This document shows, in pieces, positions 43,440 to 55,600 of a stretch of DNA of 64,000 bases. Position 1 is the first letter of the stretch. Every line of letters starts with the position of its first letter. The notes under the pieces are model-generated. The model had not been told where the DNA came from, searched no databases, and worked only from the letters and a program-made list of their open reading frames with translations. The DNA is taken from positions 25,899,674 through 25,963,673 of the forward strand of contig OX422184.1 of assembly GCA_949130485.1 (NCBI GenBank), in the 5' to 3' direction. The stretch is from Agelas oroides. Taxonomy: Eukaryota > Porifera > Demospongiae > Agelasida > Agelasidae. The position numbers and the translations under genes are program-made.

Positions 43440-45250
43440 GCAGCCAGCAGCTAGTCTCGCGTAGCCAGACTCTCGCAGGGAGGTATTGTGTGGTACATAT
43501 ATCAGCTTTGGTATCTGTTGTCCTGTAGGCCATGTCAATTGCAATAATGGTCTTAGCTCGTCTTGCACAGTAGACCGAGGGAAGCATCGTGCATCAGGAA
43601 GGCTTCCATGATACAGAAAGCTGGAGTTGGTTTGATCTTGCTTGTGAGTGATATATGATATCCTTTGCCCTGTAGATCATAAGGTTGAGGAGTGCAGGAG
43701 TGTGTTCTACTAGGGGCTACACTGACAAGTACAGTGGACAGACAGGTGCAGGTGAGATCATGTGACCATCATGTGACTGTTGTGTGGTAGTCTCAGAACC
43801 AGACTAAAAATCAAATAGGACAGTCTGGTAAATCGACTTGCCAGTGTACCAGTGACTGGGGAGGAAGTGTACACTGCACCGGTATGCAGACACGCTTCTG
43901 ATTGGTTTTGATTAGCATTCTTACAAGTGTTTATTGGAAATGCAAACTGCACGTGAGCAAGTGGTCATATTTTACTTCCTTGTGGAAAGTTCTGAAGTGT
44001 AAAGAGTAGAATGCTTCTGCAAGTGTCTGGTTCTGCCGAAGCTCTACTGGTGCAGCAATTATTAAAAATCCTAACATTCTGCAGTGTACATTTCCACTCT
44101 AGCCCATTTATCAGACGCTCTTTTCCATTTTGGGGAGACTTTGGGAATGAGACTTCACTAGCTAGAGAAGCTGGCATACCGTAGAATTTCTCTAATAATT
44201 AGTACACCTCAATATGACAATTCACATACACGTAAAAATGAAATGATTAGTCTAATATTCGTACAGCAGAAACACAAGCATAGTGTGATGGCATTTCTGA
44301 CATCCAGAAAACGTGAACAAATGCTATTTTGTGGCTGTTGGTGTCAACCATATGGCCATGCAGGCACAATGTTGAAATTCACTGGGGTTCCATCCATGTT
44401 CCCTGCAAAGCCTCACAAGATTAAAGTCAATGTACAGCTTGCCATAAAGTCACTTATTGGCCTCACAAGATTAAAGTCAATGTACAGCTTGCCATAAAGT
44501 CACTTATTGGCCTCACAAGATTAAAGTCAATGTACAGCTTGCCATAAAGTCACTTATTGGCCTCACAAGATTAAAGTCAATGTACAGCTTGCCATAAAGT
44601 CACTTATTGGCCTCACAAGATTAAAGTCAATGTACAGCTTGCCATAAAGTCACTTATTGGCGTCACAAGATTAAAGTCAATGTACAGCTTGCCATAAAGT
44701 CACTTATTGGCCTCACAAGATTAAAGTCAATGTACAGCTTGCCATAAAGTCACTTATTGGCCTCACAAGATTAAAGTCAATGTACAGCTTGCCATAAAGT
44801 CACTTATTGGCCTCACAAGATTAAAGTCAATGTACAGCTTGCCATAAAGTCACTTATTGGCCTCACAAGATTAAAGTCAATGTACAGCTTGCCATAAAGT
44901 CACTTATTGGCCTCACAAGATTAAAGTCAATGTACAGCTTGCCATAAAGCACTTATTGGTGTCAACTGAAGGTATTAGTGTAACTGATGTAGATGATGTA
45001 AAAGATAGCTAAGTTGTGCAAAACTGGTGATGGCTCAGAAATGTGCGGCTAACTTGGTGTACTGTTGATTTCTTTGAACACTGAAGTGGTGCATTTCACT
45101 GACTTCCATAAGTGGATCAGATAGGATTTGATGAGTCTTGTAGTTGATTCAATTAACTTCACTTTACGAACTAATTCAATTAACACCAATTGAACTATGA
45201 AGAACAAACAAATCTCAATGGTCAAAGGGAGTTGAAATCAACAGTATGCA
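43440..45250 (+). repeat. Dispersed repeat, copy B (with internal expansion)
   Basis: Similar to copy A (9171-9800) in its first ~700 bp and to copy C (59422-60345) over most of its length, including 'gctattttgtggctgttggt', 'aagatagctaagttgtgc' and 'cagaaatgtgcggct'. It holds the 11-copy array at 44411-44959. No intact coding frame. The family is unknown. Confidence 0.78.
44411..44959. repeat. 50-bp minisatellite, 11 almost identical copies
   Basis: Unit cctcacaagattaaagtcaa, tgtacagcttgccataaagt, cacttattgg. The starts run from 44411 to 44911 in exact 50-bp steps, with one substitution (44662) and a single-base deletion in the last copy. Copy C at ~60061 has a single, diverged unit. Confidence 0.97.
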
Positions 45251-45335
45251 TACGTATAGAATTCATGACACATTACAATGTTTTAGTAGCAATAACAGTA
45301 ACAATGACAAAAACCTAACACGAGATTGTTCACAG

Positions 45336-45623
45336 GGTTGGGCATGGCGATCGATGTGCCTACCTTCTTTCTACCTCATGTTACATGACATCACCACACT
45401 TGAAGAGATCTCCCATCCCACCATACTATTAAGCAATCAAATGCTGGAGACAAATTATGAAGGTCAGGAAATGAGGCTACATTCAGGGGGATCACAAGTC
45501 AATAAGCTAATTTTGTACGGTCACACTGTCAAGCTCTCATTTACTCTGAGCTCAAGCCGCCAAGCAGCCGAATGGTTAAACGCCGTTTGGAACCATTGTC
45601 TCGGCTGTGACTCGCTACAGTGA
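45336..45623 (+). CDS. Candidate terminal exon, unidentified
   Basis: After an acceptor-like gttcacag the frame runs to a stop at ~45621-45623 and encodes about 95 residues. The end (KLSFTLSSSRQAAEWLNAVW) resembles the last strand and C-terminal helix of a PH domain. No preceding exons were found, and the region follows dispersed repeat B. I do not recognise the gene; it may be a chance frame. Confidence 0.25.
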   Translation, partial: GWAWRSMCLPSFYLMLHDITTLEEISHPTILLSNQMLETNYEGQEMRLHSGGSQVNKLILYGHTVKLSFTLSSSRQAAEWLNAVWNHCLGCDSLQ

Positions 45624-47529
45624 CTCTGGGAGAATCCTTGACACATAAAATAATTTTATAGCGTAGAGGTTGACCAAGAAATGTCCTTTGTCAACCACTA
45701 CACTAGTTCAATCATTGTTGCAGACTTAGCATCTATTGTTCGATCACCTTTCATGATGTATGGAAGCCTGCATCTCCATTGTAGGTTCATGGGTGCAACT
45801 AGGGTTAGGGCTAGTTGCTCAGGCCATGGCCGGACCAATTTTTGAGACTTTCCAAGATTTTTCGAGCGGCCACATGCTCTTGCAGGCTGGAAATATGCGT
45901 GCTTGTCGCCTGCAAGCTAAGTGCCTGCGATGCCAGACTAATGTAGCATAGTTCGGCCCTATAGAATAGCATAGTTCGGTCCTGGCTGCAGCGTTCGTCG
46001 CCAAAAATGGCCTCAGAAGCCATCTCAGAGAATCAAATTTGAAAAAATTTCCCCTGGGGGAGCATGCCCCCAGATCCCCCTCGATGTAGGGATCAGCAAT
46101 AAGATCATTCATCTCCTCCAAGGGATTGCAGACGGGAATAGCTCTCTGTGCCTCTCACGGCTGCAATGGTGTGATTGCCTGTACAACATTTAAGGAAAGG
46201 AAGAATCTTCTGCCAGTCCAGTGTTTTAGAACACAGATCTCCAACTCCCTGTCTGCAAACTTGTCTGGATCATTCAGTATCTGCAAGGTATAAAGAAAAT
46301 TATGTAATCCACATATACACACTCAGCACTTAGCAGTTCACTGTACCTCATGAGCAAGGATGGTGGACAGAGTGGCCTTCAGTGGCCAGTACACTCCATC
46401 AGCTACAGGTACAACCTCCACACTGTCATTCAATTCCTTCTGCACTGCCTTGACTGTGTAGCTCCGTTGCAGAGGCGGACAGATCTGTATCAAATAATTC
46501 GTATTAGTTATATAACACCTGTGAGGAATGTTATAAGCACAAAGTATGAGGGCCACACAGTACCTGCTTATGAATGGCTGTGAACTAAATGATTTGCTTC
46601 CCACTCAAAGAAACCCTTGAAGCATATCCATACACAAAAATGATACAATCAATGCTGTATTAATCTTAGCAACAACAATGTGCAATAACATGTTACATCC
46701 ATCCATGGTGGGTGGTCGTTTTACACATCATAACAACAATGTATGCAAGACCACCAATCAGGGAGGGATAGACCTGATTATGTATTCACAATAACCTGTT
46801 ACCCAGGCAATAGCAGTCGTGTAGCCATCCGACCGGAAGTCCTATTTCCGCAATACATTTCCTATTTCAGCGATGACGTCATGAAAGTTGAATTCGAGAG
46901 CTGGAGTGGGTCCGCAAAAAGCATTCGCGCAGCCACAAGAAGCAACTCGAGCGCGCAAAGCGACCACAGTTCCATGGTACAGATGGTTGACCGTGTGTGG
47001 GAGTGGTAAATACCCGGATCGCGGCCACGAGGACGCAGAAACAGGAGAAAATGGACGTCTGCATGTACTCTGAAACAATTTGGCACATTTCATTCCGCCA
47101 CGACTGTAGGCTATGACATCACTACTTACTGTAGTACATGGATAGAAGTTTTATACCTGCAAGTTTGGTAACTGCAAAATAATGTATGTCCACATAATTG
47201 ATAATCAAAGTGATGACATTATCAACAAACAACAATGCATGCAGAACACAGGTAATTGTTGTGTGAAAGTTAATATCGGCCACATTTTGGGGCCTGTGTG
47301 GTGCCAAGCATCCTGGCCAATGCTGTGGGCCCTGATGTTATTGTCAACCTATCATAATCGTTCTTAAACTGGATAAGCAGCAACCATTTCAAACGGAAAA
47401 GTGGAGTTGTGAATGTCTATAGCCTGTGAAAAAAAGGAGATATTTTACAGTTAAAAACACCGGATAAGAACTGTCATAGTTATGCATACATGGTGAGCAC
47501 GGTTTGTTTGATGTTAGTATGAAAAAAGT

Positions 47530-47615
47530 GGCAGTTGCTGGAAATCAAATCCTTAGCCAAAGGTCTCTGGCTTAACAGCCAGTGTTTTACCACTCCAACC
47601 ACTAGCCTTCACAAT
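47530..47615 (-). ncRNA. tRNA-like degenerate sequence
   Basis: On the minus strand a box A-like GAGTGGTAAAACACTGG, a CTGGC/GCCAG stem and a box B-like GATTTGATTTCC occur in order. The cloverleaf is imperfect and the anticodon is unclear. It may be a SINE head or a tRNA pseudogene. Confidence 0.25.
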
Positions 47616-47741
47616 TCTCTATATGTACACTTGCACTACACAGATGGTATTGAATATCTCAGTCACGGTCTGCAGCTAGTGTTATATTCTTTTCCGTGTA
47701 GAACTGGGATTCCACCCATTAGGTGCCAAGTCTGACTAGGC

Positions 47742-47788
47742 TAGCCTCGTTCACCCCTCCTTAGCGGGGAGGCCTAGGAACGAGGCTA
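47742..47788. mobile_element. 47-bp mini-element with perfect 9-bp target duplication
   Basis: It consists only of the two inverted ends (TAGCCTCGTTCACCCC and complement GGGG-AGGCC...GAGGCTA) around a 4-6-bp loop. The flanks are tgactaggc at 47733-47741 and 47789-47797, identical on both sides. It has the same ends as the larger elements at 2186 and 12218. Confidence 0.88.
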
Positions 47789-49250
47789 TGACTAGGCTTA
47801 GTTCAACAAAGTTGCATATAGATTTGACAAGATAAAACGTTAGCCTTGTTCCCAGGCCATTCCCATCTCTAGCTTTTGACCACTTGTAACAAAAAGGAAA
47901 GGCCTTTCAAGATCTCATCAAGTGTGATGCTGTCAGATGGGACGTGGTGCCCAGTCAATATAATTCGCAAACTTTACGTTGATCAACCTCAAGTTTACCG
48001 CACAACGAGCTGTATTGACACTGCCATTCGAATGCCTTAGTCTGTAGTCCTTTGAAAAGATATTACAACTAGGGCCTTGAGATTCTTCATCAGGCACCCT
48101 TGTTTAACCTATATCAATATTTCACATCACCGTGCATGTGACGAGATCTTCCTGACCTTCCCCCTCACTTTAAGTAGGGGGAGGTTGCTACATTTTATTA
48201 GCCTCAATCCCAGGCTTCACCGCTGTCCAGTTTTTGTTGAAGTGGGAAGAGTCTGGGAATGTGACTGTGTACAAATTGCTCACCTTGCACATGATTCTTT
48301 GGAATTCTGAAATGATATTATACACTGCCCAATGTATACCTGAGGGAAATACATGGAATATGTTCTAGAGGAAGTGATACTGTGACGTTTTAGCAACACA
48401 GTAAGCCAATCACAGATGTTGTATGGTCATGCCTTATTTTGGCGTCACTAAGTCCATGCATTCATACCAGGGTGACTAACCCTCTCGGATTTTGGCTTGT
48501 CAAAAGTGTCGTAACCCTCCAAAACTACATACATCTGCCCCTAGTCACTTCTAAACCCAGATGCTGTTCAGATTCTGGCGCCCACTGAAGAGGAGGTTCC
48601 ACAAGTGGATACAGTCATACAGTTCAAGCTAACAGGAAGCACAAACAATTTGGCACATTTCATTCCGCCACAACATGCAGTCTATTGTGTCAAATAGATC
48701 TGCTCTATACTACTAGAAGTATCTGTAAATGGAATATTGTAACTGCAAACCTTTCCTTCTGGGAGCCAGACAGCCAAAAAGTTGACAGACCCTTCCATCA
48801 TCCCCATCAGGTCGGCAGAACATCGAAGCGGGATTTCCATTCAGCGTAATTTTACATATATACGCCATCAAATTAGCTTACTACAATCATCTCACTTTCG
48901 TTTGAAACGGCGATGTTCTTCGGATCGGTGGTGTGATACTAGCTGCACACGATCTCAGCTGGCCGGGCTCTTCGACACTTCCAGCGCCATTTTATGTCAT
49001 GACGTCACTTCCGCACTGCAATAGAAACACCGGATGGCTGCACGACTGCACGCTCTGTAACAAAAAGATACTTTAGTCTTTAATGTGTTGCCTAGGTAAT
49101 GGATATCCCTAGATTTACCTGTGTGAACTCATGGTAGAACTCATCGGACACCCCAAAGCGATCCAGTAAGTACAGAGTCTGCATTGCACAGAACTCATCT
49201 GGGATCCTGGTGGTGACGGGCTGTGGTGAAACTTGAGATGTGCCTTCTCC

Positions 49251-49382
49251 AAACTGGATGGTTATCTGTTCTCCTGATGTTGCAGTGTGGGTACTAAGTT
49301 GATCAGGCACCAGACCAAACTGGATGGTTATCTGTTCTCCTGATGTTGCAGTGTGGGTACTAAGTTGATCAGGCACCAGACC
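49251..49382 (-). repeat. 66-bp tandem duplication inside the AT-hook pseudogene
   Basis: Two identical 66-bp copies (49251-49316 and 49317-49382) add 22 in-frame residues. Confidence 0.93.
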
Positions 49383-50215
49383 AAACGACTCCGCAAACTA
49401 GAGGGCTGCCTCACTGACACTGTGGAAGTGGCTCAGCTTTCGCCTCCTGTGCCGCTCTGATGACTCCTCCACTGTTTTCCCATGGTTCATCACTGCAGCC
49501 CTATCCATTGCCATTTTCGCCATCGCTTCTTTTAAGGTCCTGCCTGTCTGCCATCTCCACAAGTGTATCAGTCAGTTCTATGCGAAGGCTGTCAACCTCG
49601 TCCAGCAGAGGCTGTGGTGACACTGTACTACCACGATACACAGGAATGTGAGCGTACCTCCCTAGTAATGCCTCTCTCTTTCCTGAGGTGGCAGTGGCAA
49701 CCTGGCTTCTCAAATGGCCAGCACGACAGGCTAGATTGTTGGCCACTTGGCTGCAATCAAACCGTATCGCTACAGCCTTATCAGCTATTCTGCTGTTTAG
49801 AAGTGGGATATAATCCCTCAGTTTGTGGACCATCCGATGCCACTGAAACAAGAGTTGGTTTGGCACGCTCAGGCTAAAAATAACCTCATTGGCTTCAGCT
49901 CTGTAATCCTTCCTTGTGGTCTGAAGAGCAAGCTCTTTCCCTTCTACCCTTACTTCCAAGTCTTCCTCTCTCGGATGTTTACGAGGTCGACCTCGTGCCC
50001 TTTTCTGCTTTGCAGGCTCATCGACATTAGAGGCTGTAGAATTCTCGGCCATTTTGCATGCAAAACTGTACCACTGTCTAAAGAGAAATCTAACCCGCCA
50101 GTAGGCATGCTTCATGACTGTAAACTATAGAGCGGCTGCAAGGGGTGTGGCCTAAAATTATTCCTGTTGCTATGGAGATGCCAATTTTTTATGTCAATTT
50201 TAGTAGCCTAAATTA

Positions 50216-50410
50216 CCCAAATCTGAAAGATGAAAGTCTTGGACCTTATGGTTGATTTTATAAAAAAATGTCCAAAGTTTGGTCCTGGAGTACTATGGCG
50301 CATGGCAAGAAGTTGCCATGCGCCATAGAACTCCATACATAAGGACCAAACTTTGGACATTTTTATAAAATCAATGGTAAGTCTCAAAATGTCCATACTG
50401 CAGATTTGGG
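50216..50410. mobile_element. 195-bp hairpin MITE with TTA duplication
   Basis: It begins CCCAAATCTG and ends CAGATTTGGG, with long inner arms (gtccaaagtttggtcc; tggcgcatggca) that make it nearly one palindrome. TTA lies on both sides (50213-50215 and 50411-50413), which fits PIF/Harbinger-type insertion. It sits upstream of the AT-hook gene. Confidence 0.75.
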
Positions 50411-50508
50411 TTACTTGGGCTTCCAAGATTACCTTTAAAAATTTGCAGCTCTGTAGCATCAAAATTAAGGGAAGCCACACCCCCTGTGACGTCACACGGG
50501 ATCATGTA

Positions 50509-50995
50509 GGATATCCGACTCCCGCGCCGAAACGAAAGGGGGCGTGGCCTACAGTCACGTGGTACCACGCCCACTCATTCCGTTAAACTGGTACAAAAAA
50601 GAGCGGCAATTGTGCGGGAAAGTATATGCACGTAAAATGGCTGGGAATATTTCTATCCTAGATATTGGCCCTGTTATATTTGGTAACACTGAGGAGCTGA
50701 TAGACTTCCTGCAGCAGAAGCGCTTGCTAGCCTCCAACATGGTGTGCAGCAACTGTGGCACTGCAATGACACTGAGACAGAAATCTGACATATCTGATGG
50801 CTGCATCTTTCGCTGTGCCTCTTGCAAGACCACCAAGTCGTTGAGAGCTGGAAGCTTCTTAAAGTAAACCTTCAGCAATGGCTTGTATTGCTGTATTGGT
50901 GGGTGCGGCCTTGCACATCAGCGGAATGGAGTGGGCGTGGCACACGTAACTGTAGGCCACGCCCCCTTTCGTTTCGGCGCGGGAGTCGGATATCC
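50509..50995 (+). mobile_element. Merlin-like DNA transposon remnant with N-terminal transposase fragment
   Basis: Terminal inverted repeats (GGATATCCGACTCCCGCGCC..., more than 45 bp, almost perfect) at 50509 and ending 50995. Flanks atcatgta and tccatgtc are a weak 8-bp match. Inside, 50637-50867 encodes ~76 residues: a helix (NTEELIDFLQQKRLL), a zinc ribbon (CSNCG...CASC) and LRAGSFL, then a stop. That is the N-terminal zinc ribbon of IS1016/IS1595 (ISXO2)-like Merlin transposases; the DDE catalytic part is absent. The lone domain could still bind the ends. The frame extends upstream to an ATG at 50544. Confidence 0.78.
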
Positions 50996-52509
50996 TCCAT
51001 GTCAGTCACACGCAGCCGCTCTATAACATACAAGTTTAACATCAACTGTCTGACTGGCTTGGGCTGGCTAGCTAGCAAAAAATTTCCTTTCTTGCCGTGG
51101 CACGATCAGCCTATCCTCAACGCTACATTAGTTTCTACATTATATCACATCACCTTACCTGATTTAAGGACAATCTAGCCTGCTGGCAAGCCAGGAAAGG
51201 CACAGGACTGCACTTTTCACTGCCGTGCTTACACATTTCTATGACGTATTTGGTATGTCATGACCAAATTTTTGCCACTTTGACGGCTCGGCGAAAAATC
51301 GGTGGGATAGTCACACGGCCCAGGGCTGGGATTTGTGGAGTAGACTACCTAAATAAACGATATAGATGATAAGAAGCGCAAAAAATATGTTTTATCCATG
51401 TCAAAAATTTATACAAAGAACGGTTTACAGTAAATTTTTACATCGGTTATAGGAAGTAAACTGAACAAAGTGCGGTGTGAAAATGGCTTTGTCGAAAAAT
51501 GAGGGTCATACTGTAGGGAACGCTGATTGTAGTTTCAGGCAGGTGAATAAATGTACTTCCATCGTGGATGATCAGAAGTGTGGTAGCTCCCTCCCCTGAG
51601 TGAGAAAACAGCAAAGTTTATGTAGCTCCGTAGACACCAATACAATTATTTTATAGTGTGCGGATAGGTGTACGAACTAGTTTACGAATAATTAACTTCC
51701 GTGTCCGACGAACGACACATCAGCACAAAACGCTCTAAAGTACTGCACAGTGATCATGAGATACATACTGTACAAAATACTGCACACATCATGGTAGCGA
51801 TGTCGGGGTGAAAACCAAAATTCGTTTATCACAACAACAACCTTTATTTTCGAAAAGAGCATAAAATGGCGAGTCCAACGGTACCCATATCAATGAGATT
51901 GGGTGAATACAGCAAGCGGTACGGTCTTCGAAATGTAACCGGTTTGCCAAATTTTTTCTACGTCATTTTAGCGCAATATTCCGGTCACTACCTTTCCGGA
52001 AGCCGCTGTAAGCCCGATCAGAACGAAACTCGCTGTGAAGGATAGTCTGTACCTATTCAGTCCAATGAAGGTTGTGGCTTTTAGCTATCTAGTACGTATA
52101 ATCCTTGCACTAGGCTTGATAAATGCTTAAAAAACGGCATTTTGTGGCCATAAATAGTTGCATTTCCGGGGAAGTTGGAGCAAGGTTCCAATCAAAAACC
52201 TGTACCATCCCATTGGACAACTACTCTAGTATACAGAACTGGTTGTGCTTTCTTGAATATTGAAGTAACTGTGAGCAGCATCACAAAATGTCTTAATACT
52301 TCAACAATTTGCAGAAAAGTAGCGAGATGTGACAAAAAATTGTGTGTAGTTTTGATCGAGGCAGATATTTTTAACAAAGCTGTGCAAGGAAATATACCCA
52401 AGCCTCTAAAGAACCTCTATATCAAATTTGATGTGAATACATTAAGACATTGTGGAGAAATGGCCTGTGTAGAAGAATATTTACATACTTTTGGAAACTC
52501 TGACATCAC
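50996..52509. other. No clear gene; one unidentified ORF and a repeat
   Basis: About 51725-51795 resembles 11355-11460 (the 'actgcacagtgatca' repeat). A 116-codon plus-strand frame (52175-52525) has no recognised domain and runs into the NLR-associated repeat. Nothing else was recognised. Confidence 0.45.
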
Positions 52510-52606
52510 TAATCATGGTACCTAAAAATACTGCACACATTATGGTACTTTACACTAGCTAAAAATAATGCACAGTGAGAGACACAATACTACTTCGGTT
52601 ATACTA
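52510..52606. repeat. NLR-associated repeat, second locus
   Basis: It carries the same words as 15470-15568 (cctaaaaatactgcacacat, tatggtactttacacta, actgagagacacaata-type), and is continuous with the 3' end of NLR gene 2. Confidence 0.8.
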
Positions 52607-55600
52607 TCACAGCCAATGTATTCTGTGGTCACTGGTTTGTGACTTGTACTCCTCTGGCAGCCGCAGTTCCCTCAATGTCTGGTTGTGTTTGAGGCTGTTA
52701 ATGAGCTGGCGAACCCCCTTTTCCCCAACTGAGTCATCACGCAGGTAGAGGAACCTCAGTGATGTGTTGTGTTGTAACATGTCTGACATTGAGGAGGCTC
52801 CCTCCACACCAATGGGGTTATGATACAGGTTCAGATGTTTCAGAGTTGAGTTCTTGCAGAGTGCAGCTGCCAGTTCCACTGCACCTTCACTGCTGATGTG
52901 GCAGTCTTGCAACACCAACCTTGTCAGTGTGCACTTGGAGATGTCTTTGAGTATTGATGCTAAACTGTCCACATTTGCCATATTGCTAAAGTGAGAGTTT
53001 GAAATGTCCAGTTTTGTCAGAGAACTGTTGTGACTGAGTCCAGTGATGATGCTGGCTACACTCTCTGAGGACAAGTTGTTCAGTTGAATGTCAAGGTGTT
53101 GAAGTGAGTGACTTGACTTCAGTAGTTCACACAGTGCCTCACAGTCTGGCACCCCAATCCCAGTGTTGTACAGCAACAGTTGTTTCACTCGACTGTCACA
53201 GAGTGCCTTGATCACCTCCACAGCACCACCACTGCCTACTGAGTTGTAATCAAGCCAAAGCTCCTCTAACTCGGACATTGATGGTACTGCATTGGCCAGT
53301 AGGTCACATGCAGTCCCATCTAGTTTGTTGTGACTCAGTGCTAGCACTCTCACGTTCTGTAGCATGTGTGGGGGGATGTTTATAAATGACTGTATGCTTT
53401 TCGAGGTGAGGCCATTAAAACTGAACTCAGCATGTGAGATGTGGCCCCTGCATCCAGTTTGCCCGGGGGCAGCACATCCCTGGCAAAACAGTTCAAACTT
53501 CTCATCATCAATGGAAGTGCGCAGAAAGTACAGTCTCCAGGAGCAGTTAGAATGAGAGATGGCATGTCCTGTCACATAGTAGTCCAGAGGAGTCCAGGAG
53601 TAGTCTGACTGGACATGCATCTCACCTGAACCCAGAGTTCTGGTAGTCATTGAAATTTCTTTAGCTTCAAACAAAAAGTGAAAATTGGTACCTTTCATAA
53701 TGTCTGGGGGTATGTTTGCTAACTTTGTACAACCAGCCAAGAATCTCATGGTCATTTTGAAGTGGCCACTCTTAACATGTTCTTGAAACAGTCTTGTCTG
53801 CTCATGTGCAGGGAGTTGTGAGATGTGGACTGCAGCCAAGTATTCCTGAAGGGTCAAGTGGATGAAGTGGTAGGAGGAGGCTCTGTCCTCAATGTACAGT
53901 TGAGGGACCTCCTGCATCAGGCCGAGGGGAGCAAACCCAGTGGGAAGGTTGGCTGCAGAGAAAACCAGCTGTTGCCTATTCAGTATACCCTCATAGGCCA
54001 TTCTGCACAGCCCCTGGAATTGCTTGTACACATCTGTGGGGAGGTCACTGAAGGTGGTGACCTCCAACTGCTGTTTGTGGGCCACTGGGTGTGTTGAGAG
54101 ATGGTCTACCAGGGTCTTGAGGGTAAAGGCAGTAAAGAGTTCTGTCATAGTGGTGGGAGGGGGTGACTCAGTGTGCTGGCTCCAGGTAAACACTTCTGCT
54201 GCCATCTTTGCTGTGACGGGTGTGTACATGGCTGCCCTGATTACAGGATTTGATGAGAGGTAGTCAGTGAATTTGGCAGCAAATGAACTAGGCTGTGCTT
54301 CAGCTTCAGCTTTGCTGATGTAATGTTCAATCTGGTCTTTTGCAGATGTCAGGACCTCCACATGCTGGGTGATTCGATGTTCATATTTCTTTCTAAGATG
54401 CTCACTGGCCCAGGGTCTGCTTGTGATAAACACAGTTGCAAGAGGTAGGATTCTACCATGAATGAGGTCAAGGAACACTGAGGCCTTCTGTCGTGGTTCA
54501 TGATCTAGTTCATCCCATGCCTCCAGCCAGATGGCCACTCCCTGGCCCTGGTTGCTGGTGACCTCCTGGACCACTGCCTGCTGGAGCTCTGAGTTTGGGT
54601 GGTAGAAGAGGTCTGAGAGAGTCTTGGCTGCTTTGAGGTTGTTGTCTCGCAGTGGGAGGAGGAGGAGCAGGGAATGGTCCTGCAGAATCTCACCCCTGCC
54701 CCATTTTCTGCAGAACTCCCAGCTGAAGGTGGTTTTGCCCACACCAGGGGCACCCTCTATCAGAACAAGATTCTGTTGGGGATGACTTGAGAGTTTGCCA
54801 ACTTCTTCAAATTTCATTGGAGACTTCTTATAGTACTCAATGTCAAGGGAACCAACATCGTCCATATCCCCTCGTAAGTACCGTCTTGTGAACTCATCTA
54901 TGCTGACTCTCTCTTTCTCAATCCTGGCTAGTTTGAAGGGGAGGAGTTTTTCTGGGGTGGGGGGGCCAATGCCCACTGGACGCTGCTCAGAGTTGTACAG
55001 ATCCCTCAGGTAGTCACTGTACTTTTTGACAGCGGTGAGGTAGACGTCCTGACCATCAATGGTCACCGCATCGATGCCGTGTTTCTTGAAGAAATTTGTC
55101 TCAATGTTCGCCAGGTTTTGCTGCAGCAGTGTGGCAATGGAGGGAGAGGTCAGCCATGTGACACAGACACAGCCCTCTATAGTCTTTTGGAGAAGAATGT
55201 CATATTTTGGAAGGAAGAACCTTTGAACCAGAGCTGTTTTGAACAACTCCACATCTTCCAGTGTGCACTGGGACCAGTCATGCTTCATTTTGACAACCAC
55301 TTCCTTGAGATGGTCTTCTGGTGGTTTCTCGTCCCTGCATGGCCAGTTTTTGACGAAGTCACAAAGCCGAGTTGTTTGCTTGAATATGGACAGTTCAAGA
55401 ATATAGTGCTGCATTTGCTGTTTCAAACATTCAGTTCCGCATTTATTGACAACATGTTCCAAGAGACCATAGTTCAGAAAGTCCCAGTAGAGGTTCAGAA
55501 TGGACCAGGTGCTCTCAAAGGTCACTGGTGGTGGAATATTGATCAACTTTTCTTCAATAAAGCTTCGATGCTGGTTGCGGGCTGATACTGGCAGGTATGT

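Larger units (their letters stand above)
46155..50052 (-). pseudogene. AT-hook protein gene, broken (family of unknown function)
   Basis: Minus-strand blocks: 50052-49119 (MAENSTASN, then an RARGRPRKH AT-hook for minor-groove DNA binding, a helical region, RRRKLSHFHSVSEAAL, FAESFGLVPDQLS, and YLLDRFGVSDEFYHEF to donor gtaaat); 46484-46347 (RSYTVKAVQKELNDSVEVVP, splice sites good, phase 0); and 46280-46155 (ILNDPDKFADRELEICVLKHW). The phases join. From memory, proteins with 'RRRKL...AL-W-F-ESFGL...FYHEL...RSYKIK' are a multi-copy family in sponges and cnidarians, probably transposon-related; that is inference. Breaks: one extra A in an A run at ~49530 shifts the frame; TAG at 49400-49398 stands at an expected Trp; a 66-bp tandem duplication repeats FGLVPDQLST-type residues; the C-terminus is missing. 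Confidence 0.55.

Noticed and set aside
47530-47615. Functional tRNA gene
   Set aside because: Box A/B-like words only; the cloverleaf and anticodon do not resolve, so it is listed as tRNA-like with low confidence.
50555-50878. 107-aa minus-strand frame
   Set aside because: Shadow of the Merlin zinc-ribbon frame on the plus strand.
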